A stretch of DNA of 35,361 nt from Actinomyces culturomici (GCF_900499005.1 NZ_LS991318.1:17186-52546); one strand, 5' to 3'; counted from the first letter of the stretch, positions 7,693 through 16,089 are shown. The notes: generated by a model not told the origin, from the letters alone. Numbers and translations: made by a program.

Positions 7693-8715
7693 TCAGGCGG
7701 TCCAGCCCTCGAGGAGGGTCACGGGGAATTCGATGGTCCTCGCCCCCGCGTCGTCGGTGCCGGCCCCGTCCTCGTCGATCAGCGAGCGGGGGGCGGCGAT
7801 GCGCTCGAGCAGCACGTCGACGGCGGCGCGCGCCATCTTGTCGAGCGGCTGGCGGATGGTCGTGAGTCCGGGGAGGGCGCGGCGCAGGGCGGTCGTCCCG
7901 TCGAAGCCGATGACGCGCAGGTCGCGCGGAACCTCGATATCGCGCTGGCGCGCCCACTCGAGAACCTCGGCGGCGGCGAGGTCGTCGGTCGCGAACACGG
8001 CGTCGATCATGTCGGCGGCGCCGTCGAGGCGCTCGGCGACGAGGGCGGGGCGCTCGGCGATCGGCGTGTGGAAGGGGACCTCGAGGACGATCGGTTCGAT
8101 TCCGGCCTCGGCGAGAACTCGGCGGTATCCGCGCTCGCGGAGGTTCTGCGGGTGCGAGCGCGATGTGAGGAGCGCCGGGCGGCGGGCGTCGCGCTCGAGG
8201 AGGCGCCGGGTCGCCATGCGCCCGCCCTCCTCGTTGTTGCAGCGGATGTTCGTGATGCGCGGGGAGAGCGCCCGGTCGATCGTCACGATCGGCATGCGGA
8301 TCGAGTCGTACTCGTCGAGATCCTCGTTGTGCGCGCCCGCGATGATCCCGTCGACGCGGTTGCCGACGAGGAGGTCGAGGTACTCCCGTTCGCGGTCGGA
8401 GCGGCCGAGCGAGTTGCAGATGAGGATCCGGTAGCCGTGGTCGGCGAGGGCGTTCTCGATCTCGACGGTGAGCTCGCCGAAGAAGGGGAGCGAGACGGTC
8501 GGCACGATGAGGCCGATCGTCTGCGTCGACTTCCCGTGGAGCGCTCGGGCGACCTGATTGGGGCGGTAGCCGAGGACGCGGATCGCCTCGGCGACCTTGT
8601 CCTTCGTCGCCTGCGAGAGGTAGCCGCGGTCGTTGAGGACCCTCGAGACGGTCGTGAGCGAGACGCCGGCCTCCTGGGCGACATCGGCGAGGGTGGGCTC
8701 CGAACGGCGATTCAC
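7693..8715 (-). CDS. LacI-family repressor, likely of the sucrose genes
   Basis: This 340-residue DNA-binding regulator represses sugar genes until it binds an inducer. The N-terminal helix-turn-helix (TLADVAQEAGVSLTTVSRVL, about residues 8-27) and hinge helix (PNQVARALHGKST) are classic. The rest is a periplasmic-binding-protein-like sensor (TIGLIVPTVSLPFFGELTVE to the C-terminus). The GTG at 8715 is preferred as start because GGAGGA lies 6-7 bases upstream and it begins right at the HTH; an ATG at 8772 would add 19 residues. It is encoded opposite to the PTS gene and ptsHI and sits between them. The palindromes at 3632 and 5386, and perhaps 8926, are its probable targets. That link, and sucrose as the signal, are inferred from position. 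Confidence 0.92.
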   Translation of the reverse strand: MNRRSEPTLADVAQEAGVSLTTVSRVLNDRGYLSQATKDKVAEAIRVLGYRPNQVARALHGKSTQTIGLIVPTVSLPFFGELTVEIENALADHGYRILICNSLGRSDREREYLDLLVGNRVDGIIAGAHNEDLDEYDSIRMPIVTIDRALSPRITNIRCNNEEGGRMATRRLLERDARRPALLTSRSHPQNLRERGYRRVLAEAGIEPIVLEVPFHTPIAERPALVAERLDGAADMIDAVFATDDLAAAEVLEWARQRDIEVPRDLRVIGFDGTTALRRALPGLTTIRQPLDKMARAAVDVLLERIAAPRSLIDEDGAGTDDAGARTIEFPVTLLEGWTA

Positions 8716-8901
8716 CTGCAGTCCTCCGTCGGTCGGCGGCGCATCCTTGACGATCGGTCCATCGTGCGCCATATCCGTCGTACCCGGACAGTGTAGTGGG
8801 CGAACGTGCACGCGAATGGACGATTCGCACGAGGGCGGAGCGCATGCGCGCGATGGGCGTCGAGTTTTCGCCCCCGGGTCCCGCGAATCGCCTCGAGCCC
8901 A

Positions 8902-8942
8902 TACGATGAGGGGTAATGGTCGTTCTGTCCAACGTTGGACAG
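8902..8942 (+). promoter_or_regulatory. ptsH promoter region with perfect 18-bp palindrome
   Basis: CTGTCCAACGTTGGACAG (8925-8942) is a perfect palindrome with a central CG. A -10-like TACGAT (8902-8907) lies upstream with no clear -35 box, so the site would sit just after the transcription start. It matches the 16-base sucrose operators at 12 positions (TGTCnAnCGnTnGACA), so the same LacI protein or a close relative may bind here. The spacer between lacI and ptsH holds nothing else recognisable. Confidence 0.6.
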
Positions 8943-8963
8943 AAGAGAACGGAAGGAACCGCC

Positions 8964-9230
8964 ATGATCTCCCGTACCGTCGCCGTCGCATCCTCCGTCG
9001 GTCTCCACGCCCGTCCCGCAGCGCTCCTCGCAGAGGCGGTCGACGACTCCGGCATCGACATCACGCTCTTCTTCGACGGCGAGGAGGCGGACGCGGCCTC
9101 TCTCCTCGAGATCATGACCCTCGGCGTCAAGCACGGCGACGAGGTCACGCTCTCGACCGACGACGACTCCGCCGGCGAGGTCCTCGACTCGCTCGTCGCC
9201 CTCCTCTCCCGCGATCTCGACAAGGAGTGA
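8964..9230 (+). CDS. ptsH: Phosphocarrier protein HPr
   Basis: This 88-residue cytoplasmic protein carries phosphate from Enzyme I to the sugar-specific EIIA domains, such as the one at 5466-7493. The active-site His15 lies in SVGLHARPAALL, and Ser46 (DAASLLEIM), the regulatory phosphorylation position in Firmicutes, is also present. Whether an HPr kinase exists in this organism cannot be seen here. Start ATG 8964 is preceded by GGAAGGAA; an upstream in-frame ATG at 8916 would overlap the palindrome and give an unusual N-terminus. Its stop is two bases from the ptsI start, so the two are one operon. Confidence 0.96.
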   Translation: MISRTVAVASSVGLHARPAALLAEAVDDSGIDITLFFDGEEADAASLLEIMTLGVKHGDEVTLSTDDDSAGEVLDSLVALLSRDLDKE

Positions 9231-9232
9231 CG

Positions 9233-10918
9233 ATGTCCTCCGAACACCGAGTCCTCCACGGCATCGGCGTCTCCGCGGGCACGGCCGCAGCGAAGGCCGC
9301 GATCGTCCGTCCCGCACCCGGCGTCGACCCCGACGAGCCCGCGAGCGTCGATCCCGCGGCCGACGGCACGCGCGTCCGCGGCGCCCTCGCCGTCGTCTCC
9401 GCCTCCCTCAAGGAGCGCGCCGAGAAGGCGCCCGAGGAGTCCGCGCCGATCCTCAAGGCGACCGCGCAGCTCGCCGGGGATCGTGGTCTCGCGAAGGCGA
9501 TCGACAAGAAGCTGAAGAAGGGCCTCGGCGTCACCGCGGCCGTCCATGCGGCGGTCGAGGAGTACGCGGAGATGCTCAAGGGCCTCGGCGGCTACATGGC
9601 CGAGCGCGCGACCGACCTTTACGACGTCCGCGACCGGGCGATCTGCGAGCTGCGCGGCCTTCCCGCCCCGGGCGTCCCCGAGTTCGACGAGCCCGTCATC
9701 CTCGTCGCCCACGACCTCGCGCCCGCCGAGACCGCGACGCTCGACCCGTCGACGGTCAAGGGCATCCTCACCGAGGTCGGCGGCCCGACCTCCCACACGG
9801 CGATCCTCGCCGCCCAGCTCGGCATCCCGGCGATCGTCAAGGTGACCGGCATCCTCGAGGTCGTCGAGGGCGATCTCCTCGCCCTCGACGGAGGCGTCGG
9901 CGAGGTCGTCGTCTCGCCGACGGATGAGGAGGTCGAACTCCTCGCAGAGCGCTCGCGCAGGCGCGCTTCGGCGCTCGCCGGCTCGTCCGGCGAGGGTGCG
10001 ACCTACGACGGCTACCGGGTGAAGCTCCTCGCGAACATCGGCACCGTCGACGACGCGCAGCGCGCCTCGACGGTCGACCTCGAGGGAGCGGGCCTGTTCC
10101 GCACGGAGTTCCTCTTCCTCGACCGCAACGACGCCCCCTCGCTCGAAGAGCAGATCGACACGTACACGAAGGTCCTCGACGCCTTCGGCGAGCGCCGCGT
10201 CGTCGTTCGCACGCTCGACGCGGGCGCCGATAAGCCCCTGAGCTTCGCCGATCTCGGCGAGGAGGCCAATCCGGCCCTCGGCCGTCGCGGCCTGCGCCTG
10301 TGCATGGTTCGCGAGGACCTCATCGACACTCAGCTCGCCGCCCTCGCCGCCGCGCACGCGAAGACGAAAGCCGATCTGTGGGTGATGGCGCCGATGGTGT
10401 CGACGCTCGAGGAGGCCGAGTGGTTCGCCGACAAGGCGCGCGCCGCCGGGCTCCCGAAGGTCGGCATCATGATCGAGGTCCCCGCGGCCGCGATCCGCGC
10501 CGACCAGATGCTCGGGGTCGTCGACTTCGCCTCCATCGGCACGAACGACCTCACGCAGTACACGATGGCCGCCGACCGCATGGACGGCGAGCTCGCCCCG
10601 CTCCTCAACGCGTGGCAGCCCGCGGTGCTCCAGATGATCAAGTTCGCCTGCGAGGGCGGGCGCGCGACCGGCAAGCCGATCGGCGTGTGCGGCGAGGCGG
10701 GCGGCGACCCGCTGCTCGCCCTGGTCCTCACGGGCCTCGGCGTCGCGTCGCTCTCGATGGCCCCGTCGAAGGTCAACGCGGTGCGCGCGGCCCTGCGCCT
10801 CCACGACCTCGCGACGTGCCAGCAGATGGCGGCCTACGCGGTCGACGCTCCGACGGCGGAGGAGGGGCGCAAGAACGTCCTCAAGCTCGTCTCTCCGACG
10901 ATGCTGTCGCTCATCTGA
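9233..10918 (+). CDS. ptsI: PTS Enzyme I, phosphoenolpyruvate-protein phosphotransferase
   Basis: This 561-residue enzyme takes phosphate from phosphoenolpyruvate and passes it to HPr, the first step of every PTS uptake reaction. The N-terminal HPr-binding part holds the phospho-His188 in GGPTSHTAILA. The C-terminal barrel carries the usual PEP-binding signatures RTLDAGADKPLSF, SIGTNDLTQYTMAADR and GVCGEAGGDP. The length is normal for the family. Start ATG 9233 follows AAGGAG, which lies in the last codons of ptsH, so translation of the two is likely coupled. Together with HPr it supplies the sucrose EIIBCA and any other PTS of the cell. Confidence 0.97.
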   Translation: MSSEHRVLHGIGVSAGTAAAKAAIVRPAPGVDPDEPASVDPAADGTRVRGALAVVSASLKERAEKAPEESAPILKATAQLAGDRGLAKAIDKKLKKGLGVTAAVHAAVEEYAEMLKGLGGYMAERATDLYDVRDRAICELRGLPAPGVPEFDEPVILVAHDLAPAETATLDPSTVKGILTEVGGPTSHTAILAAQLGIPAIVKVTGILEVVEGDLLALDGGVGEVVVSPTDEEVELLAERSRRRASALAGSSGEGATYDGYRVKLLANIGTVDDAQRASTVDLEGAGLFRTEFLFLDRNDAPSLEEQIDTYTKVLDAFGERRVVVRTLDAGADKPLSFADLGEEANPALGRRGLRLCMVREDLIDTQLAALAAAHAKTKADLWVMAPMVSTLEEAEWFADKARAAGLPKVGIMIEVPAAAIRADQMLGVVDFASIGTNDLTQYTMAADRMDGELAPLLNAWQPAVLQMIKFACEGGRATGKPIGVCGEAGGDPLLALVLTGLGVASLSMAPSKVNAVRAALRLHDLATCQQMAAYAVDAPTAEEGRKNVLKLVSPTMLSLI

Positions 10919-10937
10919 TCGCGGTCATCCGATCGAT

Positions 10938-10982
10938 AGTCCGGCCGGGACCCCTCAGCGGGGTCCCGGCCGGACTCTCTTC
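10938..10982 (+). terminator. Terminator after ptsI
   Basis: A perfect 17-base stem (10938-10954 with 10960-10976, loop TCAGC) is followed by a pyrimidine tail CTCTT rather than a pure T run. Confidence 0.75.
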
Positions 10983-11026
10983 GGGGCAGGGAAGCTGCTG
11001 ATTGCCGTATGACGCTGTTGATTGCT

Positions 11027-11172
11027 GCGAATGGAGGGGTTGACGACAGAAGGAGGGGGTGCGCCCCCTCCACCAGTCGCCAAGTCCGCCATTGGGCGCC
11101 AAGTCCTCCACGTGTCGCCACGTCCTCTGCGGGTCGTGAAGTCTTCCACCTGTCGCCGGCGCCTCCGGTCAT
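11027..11172. repeat. Symmetric 19-bp-unit repeat element, copy A
   Basis: A hairpin (GGAGGGGG 11052-11059, CCCCCTCC 11064-11071) is flanked on each side, after exactly six bases, by 19-base units pointing outward. One unit lies to the left on the minus strand (11027-11045). Four lie in tandem to the right (11078-11153), with a weak fifth to 11172. The best unit is CGCCAAGTCCTCCACGTGT (11097-11115). Not coding: the period is 19 and no conserved frame is seen. Confidence 0.85.
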
Positions 11173-11207
11173 GGTCGGGGCCGAGGGTTTTGTCGGGCCC
11201 CGTCACT

Positions 11208-11296
11208 GCAAATGGAGGGCTTGACGACAGAAGGAGGGGGTACGCCCCCTCCACCAGTCGCCAAGTCCTCCACGTGTCGCGAACCCCTCCACTCGC
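11208..11296. repeat. Symmetric 19-bp-unit repeat element, copy B
   Basis: Same layout as copy A: minus-strand unit 11208-11226, six bases, stem GGAGGGGG (11233-11240) with CCCCCTCC (11245-11252), six bases, then units 11259-11277 (identical to the best unit of copy A) and 11278-11296. The two copies are 181 bases apart and about 90% identical over their shared core. Confidence 0.85.
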
Positions 11297-11410
11297 GCTC
11301 TGCCTCCGAGGGAATCCGGGCGCAGTACGTCGTCATCAGAGTCCGAGCGCGCGATTCGCCGCGCCTCGAGGGGGACGAAGCCGTGCGTACGGGGACGTGG
11401 GCATGCGAAA

Positions 11411-11438
11411 GGGGACCGCACCATTCGGTGCGGTCCCC
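11411..11438 (-). terminator. Hairpin, probable sodA terminator
   Basis: GGGGACCGCACC (11411-11422) pairs perfectly with 11427-11438 around ATTC. On the minus strand it is followed by TTT. It lies about 115 bases beyond the sodA stop. Confidence 0.55.
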
Positions 11439-11466
11439 TCAGGCGCCGGACTCACCCGGCCGAAGC

Positions 11467-11545
11467 GAGAGCCGAAACCCGTTGCACTCGACCGGGTCGA
11501 GAGCCGAAGCCCGTTTCACCCGGCAGAGTCGAGACCCGAATGCCT
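11467..11545. repeat. 32-bp tandem repeat, about 2.5 copies
   Basis: Units begin GAGAGCCGAA at 11467 and 11499, with a shorter GAGACCCGAA at 11531, each 32 bases apart. They lie in the sodA 3' untranslated region. Confidence 0.8.
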
Positions 11546-11552
11546 CAGTGTG

Positions 11553-12176
11553 TCAGGCGACGACGAGACCCGTGTACTGGGTGCGGGCGCGCTCGAAGCG
11601 GGCGGCGACATCGGCCCAGTTGACGACGTTCCACCAGGCCTTGACGTAGTCGGCCTTGACGTTCTGGTAGTCGAGGTAGAAGGCGTGCTCCCACATGTCG
11701 AGCATGAGGAGCGGAACGGTCGCGACCGGGATGTTGCCCTGCTGGTCGGTGAGCTGGAAGGTGACGAGGCGGTTGCCGAGCGCGTCCCACGCGAGGACGC
11801 CCCAGCCGGAGCCCTGGAGGCCGAGGGCGGCGGCGCCGAACTGGGCCTGGAACTTCTCGAAGGAGCCGAAGAACTCGTCGATCGCGCTCGCGAGTTCGCC
11901 CTCGGGGCGGCCCTGGCCGTCCGGGGTCATGTTCTGCCAGAAGATCGAGTGGTTGGTGTGACCGCCGAGGTTGAAGGCGAGGTTCTTCTCGAAGAGGTTG
12001 ATCGCGGCGAAGTCGCCGGACTCGCGGGCGGCCTCGAGCTTCTCGAGGGCGGTGTTGGCGCCGCCGACGTAGTTCGCGTGGTGCTTGTCGTGGTGGAGCT
12101 CCATGATCTTGCCGGAGATGTGGGGCTCGAGAGCGGCGTAGTCGTAGGGAAGGTCGGGAAGCGTGTACACGGTCAT
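11553..12176 (-). CDS. sodA: Superoxide dismutase, Mn/Fe family
   Basis: This 207-residue cytoplasmic enzyme converts superoxide to oxygen and hydrogen peroxide. The four metal ligands are all visible: His28 (ELHHDKHH), His76 ([10 protein letters not shown]), Asp160 and His164 ([13 protein letters not shown]). The GGH motif and a Gln near 145 are features of the manganese branch, so Mn is favoured, though some relatives accept either metal. ATG 12176 follows GAGGAGCGACC. The gene stands alone, with the repeat-rich spacer downstream. Confidence 0.97.
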   Translation of the reverse strand: MTVYTLPDLPYDYAALEPHISGKIMELHHDKHHANYVGGANTALEKLEAARESGDFAAINLFEKNLAFNLGGHTNHSIFWQNMTPDGQGRPEGELASAIDEFFGSFEKFQAQFGAAALGLQGSGWGVLAWDALGNRLVTFQLTDQQGNIPVATVPLLMLDMWEHAFYLDYQNVKADYVKAWWNVVNWADVAARFERARTQYTGLVVA

Positions 12177-12472
12177 GGTCGCTCCTCAGTGATGCGGTTG
12201 TCCGTTGGCCCTCGCGGGCCCGTCACACAATGAGGTTACAGGGCCTTAGTCCTATTCGCGCGGGGATGTGATGGAGGAGTCGAGGGGGATTGAGGCGCTC
12301 CCGTCGGACTGGCGGTCGGCCAGCCGAGACTCCCGACGAACGCCGGAGGTGAAGTCGTCGATCCAGCCGAGCTCGGCGTGCCGGGGGCCGGTGCGTGCCG
12401 CGGGAGGGAATTCGGCACCGGGAGCGCTTCATGACGCGGATACGGCCCCTGCCGCCTTTCGCTTCGACGATC
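12177..12472. other. Spacer between sodA and the TetR gene, no gene seen
   Basis: This stretch must hold the sodA promoter, but no convincing -35/-10 pair stands out. TGAGGTTA at 12231-12238 resembles half of an iron/manganese-regulator (DtxR/IdeR) box without the second half. A GCCGGTGC...GCACCGG hairpin near 12390 may end the TetR transcript. Confidence 0.35.
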
Positions 12473-13048
12473 TCAGTGCAGCCAGCGCATGATCGCGTGG
12501 GTCTCCTCGGTCGTGAGAGCCGTGCCCGGCAGATCGCCGCCGGCGCGCAGGCCCTTGAGCGCGATCTCGAGGTAGCGGGGGTAGAGGTCGCCGACGAGGT
12601 CGGCGATCGCGAGGATTCCCACCTGGAGGAAGATGAGGTCGGTTCCGGCGACGCCGACGCGGTCGCCGATCCGGTTGACGAGGGGGGTGATCCGGTCCTT
12701 GCTCATGTCGAGGGCGGATTTCGACACGAAGCGGCCCGCGTACATCTGCGCGAGGGACTTGTCCGCGTACTGAAGGGCGAGGGAGCGTTCGAGGTACTCG
12801 CGCGCGCAGTCCCAGGGGTCGGATTCGGCGAGCGCCATGTTCGCGATGGCCTCGAGTTCGTCGACCTGGGCGGCGAAGATCGCCTCGACGAGCTCCTCCT
12901 TGTTCGCGAAGTTCCGGTAGGCGGTGCCGACTCCGACTCCGGCGGCCTTCGCGACGTCGTTGAGCGTCGCGTCGAGTCCGTGCTTGGCGAAGACCCGTCT
13001 GCCGGCTCGAAGGAGCTTTTTCCTATTCGCCTCCGCGTCGCGTCTCAT
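12473..13048 (-). CDS. TetR-family regulator
   Basis: This 191-residue repressor has the N-terminal helix-turn-helix TLNDVAKAAGVGVGTAYRNF (about 27-46), followed by NKEELVEAIF, the conserved end of the TetR DNA-binding domain. The rest is an all-helical ligand-binding part with no recognisable specificity. ATG 13048 (MRRDAEANRKKLL) is the normal TetR start; the frame stays open upstream, but that part overlaps the divergent promoter and the neighbouring gene. It is transcribed away from two aldo/keto reductases, and the 91-base gap contains two operator-like repeats, so it very probably controls them and itself. The ligand, perhaps a reactive carbonyl compound, is unknown. Confidence 0.92.
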   Translation of the reverse strand: MRRDAEANRKKLLRAGRRVFAKHGLDATLNDVAKAAGVGVGTAYRNFANKEELVEAIFAAQVDELEAIANMALAESDPWDCAREYLERSLALQYADKSLAQMYAGRFVSKSALDMSKDRITPLVNRIGDRVGVAGTDLIFLQVGILAIADLVGDLYPRYLEIALKGLRAGGDLPGTALTTEETHAIMRWLH

Positions 13049-13068
13049 ACCTCTCACCCTACAAAAAC

Positions 13069-13125
13069 GGATTGACAATATCCACTTCCGTCGTAGGCTT
13101 TGAAGCGGACAGTGAATATCCGCTT
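13069..13125 (+). promoter_or_regulatory. Promoter of the reductases with two TetR operator candidates
   Basis: A perfect -35 TTGACA (13072-13077) and TAGGCT (13094-13099) are 16 bases apart. Two related 15-base sites, GGATTGACAATATCC (13069-13083) and GGACAGTGAATATCC (13107-13121), overlap the -35 box and the transcription start. The second extends to AAGCGGA...TCCGCTT (13103-13125). A repressor bound there would block both divergent genes. Confidence 0.65.
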
Positions 13126-13139
13126 CTAAGGAGTGACTG

Positions 13140-14012
13140 ATGATCGCACTGAACAACGGCGTCGAGATCCCCGAGATCGGCTTCGGCGTCTTCCAGTCGG
13201 CCCCGGCCGAGACCGAGGCGGCCGTCCGCACCGCCCTCGAAGTCGGCTACCGCCACATCGACACCGCGGCCGCCTACGGCAACGAGCGCGAGGTCGGCGC
13301 CGCCGTCCGCGCCTCCGGCCTCGCCCGTGAGGACCTCGTCGTCGAGACGAAGATCTGGATGTCCGACTACGGCTACCAGGAGACCCTTCACGGCTACGAG
13401 AAGGCCATCGCCAAGCTCGGCCTCGACTACATCGACGTCCTCATCCTCCACCAGCCCGCGTCGGCGACCCCCGAGTCCTTCGCGAAGACGATCGACGCCT
13501 ACAAGGCCCTTGAGACCCTCCTCGCCGACGGGAAGGTCCGCGCGATCGGCGTCTCGAACTTCCAGGACGACGACCTCGACCTCCTCCTCGAGAGGACTGA
13601 GATCGTCCCGGCCCTCAACCAGGTCGAGTACCACCCCTACTTCCACGGGGCGCGCGAGCGCGACGGCATCCTCGTTCAGGCGTGGTCGCCGATCGGCGGC
13701 ATCACCTTCTACCCCGGCTGGGGCGAGAACCGGACGAGCACCCTCGAGAACCCGGTCCTCAAGGAGATCGCGGCGGCGCACGGAAAGACCGTCGCCCAGG
13801 TGATGCTCCGCTGGCACGTCGACGAGCATCGCTCGGCCATCCCGAAGTCGGTGAAGCCCCACCGCATCGCCGAGAACTTCGACGTCTTCGACTTCTCCCT
13901 CACCGCCGACGAGCTCGCCGCCATCGACGCCCTCGACACGGGCGTGCGCTCCGGCCCCGAGCCGAGCCTCTTCTCCGTCGACGAACCCCGCATCCAGATC
14001 CCGGAGGCCTGA
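13140..14012 (+). CDS. Aldo/keto reductase, first of a tandem pair
   Basis: This 290-residue NADPH-dependent carbonyl reductase resembles the 2,5-diketo-gluconate reductase branch. The catalytic tetrad is Asp41, Tyr46 (HIDTAAAYGNE), Lys71 (ETKIW) and His104 (LILHQP). The cofactor end is IPKSVKPHRIAENFDVFDF. ATG 13140 follows AAGGAG. It is the first gene after the TetR-controlled promoter and lies three bases from its paralogue, so the two form one operon. The natural substrate cannot be read from the sequence; detoxification of aldehydes or dicarbonyls is a reasonable guess. Confidence 0.94.
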   Translation: MIALNNGVEIPEIGFGVFQSAPAETEAAVRTALEVGYRHIDTAAAYGNEREVGAAVRASGLAREDLVVETKIWMSDYGYQETLHGYEKAIAKLGLDYIDVLILHQPASATPESFAKTIDAYKALETLLADGKVRAIGVSNFQDDDLDLLLERTEIVPALNQVEYHPYFHGARERDGILVQAWSPIGGITFYPGWGENRTSTLENPVLKEIAAAHGKTVAQVMLRWHVDEHRSAIPKSVKPHRIAENFDVFDFSLTADELAAIDALDTGVRSGPEPSLFSVDEPRIQIPEA

Positions 14013-14015
14013 CTC

Positions 14016-14858
14016 ATGGAAAGCTTCACCCTCAACACCGGTGCCGAGATGCCCGCCATCGGACTCGGCGTCTTCCGCATGAACGAGGACGAGGTCGCGC
14101 GCGCCGTCCCCGAGGCGATCGACCTCGGCTACCGGCTTATCGACACCGCCTCGCGCTATTACAACGAGGAGGCCGTCGGGAAGGCGATCAAGGCCTCCGG
14201 CGTCGACCGCTCCGACCTCTTCATCACGACGAAGCTCTGGTTCAAGGACCACGGCTACGAGGAGACGAAGAAGGCCTTCGAGGAGTCGATGCGCAAGCTC
14301 GACCTCGACTACCTCGACCTCTACCTCGTCCACCAGCCCTTCGGCGACTATTACGGGTCATGGCGCGCGATGGAGGAGCTCTACGAGGCCGGGCGCATTC
14401 GCGCGATCGGCGTCTCGAACTTCTACACCGACCGGTACCTCGACCTCGTCCATCACGCCGACGTCGTCCCGGCGGTCAACCAGCGCGAGGTCCACCCCTT
14501 CAATCAGCAGAAGGAGATTCTCGAATACTCGGAGAAGAACGGCACGCTCCTGCAGGCCTGGGGCCCGCTCGGCCAGGGCAATCGCGAGATCCTCGAGTCC
14601 GTGCCGCTCCTCGAGGCGGCCGCGGCGCACGGCACATCCGTCCAGCAGATCATGCTCCGGTGGCTCTACCAGCGCGGCATCGCCTCGGTCGCGAAGTCGA
14701 CGCACCCCGAGCGGCTCGCCGCGAACATCGACGTCTTCGACTTCGCCCTGAGCGAGGAGGAGATGACCGCGATCGCCGCTCTCGACCGTCAACAGACGAA
14801 CGCGGGCTTCGACCACCGCGACCCGCGCATGTTCGAGCTGCTCCTCACCTTCGACTGA
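14016..14858 (+). CDS. Aldo/keto reductase, second of a tandem pair
   Basis: This 280-residue paralogue of the preceding gene has tetrad Asp43, Tyr48 (LIDTASRYYNEE), Lys73 (TTKLWF) and His106 (YLVHQPFG). The phosphate-binding segment reads VAKSTHPERLAANIDVFDF. Divergence between the two is large, so they are old duplicates with probably different substrates rather than a recent copy. Its stop is 13 bases from that of the convergent DUF808 gene, and no hairpin is visible in the gap. Confidence 0.94.
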   Translation: MESFTLNTGAEMPAIGLGVFRMNEDEVARAVPEAIDLGYRLIDTASRYYNEEAVGKAIKASGVDRSDLFITTKLWFKDHGYEETKKAFEESMRKLDLDYLDLYLVHQPFGDYYGSWRAMEELYEAGRIRAIGVSNFYTDRYLDLVHHADVVPAVNQREVHPFNQQKEILEYSEKNGTLLQAWGPLGQGNREILESVPLLEAAAAHGTSVQQIMLRWLYQRGIASVAKSTHPERLAANIDVFDFALSEEEMTAIAALDRQQTNAGFDHRDPRMFELLLTFD

Positions 14859-14871
14859 GCAACCGGCCCGG

Positions 14872-15849
14872 TCACTCCGCCCCGTCGGACGCCTCGGCCT
14901 CGACCTCGTCGATCTCGGAGCGATGGGGGAGCAGGCGGGAGATCCCCAGCCACGCGTAGGCGAGGACGGACCCCCAAAGGAGGCCGAAGACGCCGGAGAG
15001 GAGCGTCTCCATCGTCCACGAGGCCGCGCCGCCGAAGCGCTCGACCAGGGAGACGCCCTGCTCCACGACGTGGTGGAGGGCGTCGACGCCGAGGTTCGCG
15101 AGGGAGGTGATGACGATGTGCCCGCCGACCCACAGCATCGCGATCGTGCCGACGACGCCGATGACGGTGAACACCTTCGGCATGACGGCGACGAGCCCGC
15201 GGCCGAACGCGGCGATCGGGCCGCGCCGCCTCGAGAAGTGGAGCCCGAGGTCGTCCATCTTCACGAGCACCGCGACGAGCCCGTAGACGAAGAAGGTCAT
15301 GAAGAACGCGACGCCGACCATGATGCCGACGCGCACGAGATTCGAGTCGGCCGTGACGTTCGCGAGCGAGATCAGCATGATCTCGGCGGAGAGGATGAGG
15401 TCGGTGCGGATCGCGGAGGAGACGATGCCCTTCTCGAGCTCTTCGGCGCTCGTCGCGCGCGGGGCGTCCTCGTGCTCGGCGTGCTCGGGGAGGAGGTGGA
15501 ACTTCGCGAGAACCTTCTCCGCGCCCTCGAAGGAGAGGAAGGACCCGCCGAGGATGAGGAGGACCGGGAGGAGCCAGGGGGCGAGCCACGTGAGGAGCAG
15601 GGCGACCGGGAGGATGATCGCGAGCTTGTTGATGAGGGAGCCGCGCGCGATCTTCTTGATGATCGGCAGCTCGCGCGAGGGGTCGAGGCCCGCGACGTAC
15701 TGCGGGGTCACCGCGGTGTCGTCGATGACGACGCCGACCGCCTTCGACGAGGCCTTCGCGGCGCCCGCGGCGATGTCGTCGAGCGAGGTGGCGGTCGCCT
15801 TCGCGAGCGTGGCGATGTCGTCGAGGAGGGCGATGAGTCCGCCGGCCAT
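14872..15849 (-). CDS. DUF808 family membrane protein (YedI-like)
   Basis: This 325-residue inner-membrane protein belongs to a widespread family of unknown function. The family start MAGGLIALLDDIATLAKATA and the motif KAVGVVIDDTAVTPQYVAG are present. Hydrophobic segments include the helix pair around LAIILPVALLLTWLAPWLLP, LFLG-like stretches near residues 170-210, and GVFGLLWGSVLAYAWLGISRL near the end. ATG 15849 follows TTAGGAC. It is a single gene, convergent with the reductases; nothing nearby suggests its role. Confidence 0.88.
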   Translation of the reverse strand: MAGGLIALLDDIATLAKATATSLDDIAAGAAKASSKAVGVVIDDTAVTPQYVAGLDPSRELPIIKKIARGSLINKLAIILPVALLLTWLAPWLLPVLLILGGSFLSFEGAEKVLAKFHLLPEHAEHEDAPRATSAEELEKGIVSSAIRTDLILSAEIMLISLANVTADSNLVRVGIMVGVAFFMTFFVYGLVAVLVKMDDLGLHFSRRRGPIAAFGRGLVAVMPKVFTVIGVVGTIAMLWVGGHIVITSLANLGVDALHHVVEQGVSLVERFGGAASWTMETLLSGVFGLLWGSVLAYAWLGISRLLPHRSEIDEVEAEASDGAE

Positions 15850-16089
15850 GGGAGTCCTAATCGTCGAGGGGCGGGCGCGAATGCGCCTCGTCCATCATGC
15901 CAGCGGGCGCGCTCGCCCCGCGCGCGAAGGGGGTTCGGCGTGAGCGGTTCCTCGCCTCCGCGGCGCCGCGTGGGTCGGCCTCCGATCGACGAGGGCGCAG
16001 CCGGGCGCCGGTGGGAGGGAACCGATGACGCCCGGTCCGATGATCCCGTCTGCCGGTGCAGCAGGGCGCTGATGGAGGGGACGGAGATC

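Noticed and set aside
7364-10804. 1146-codon minus-strand frame across lacI, ptsH and ptsI
   Set aside because: It overlaps three well-supported genes and has no recognisable domain.
12231-12249. Possible DtxR/IdeR box before sodA
   Set aside because: Only one half-site (TGAGGTTA) matches; the other half is missing.
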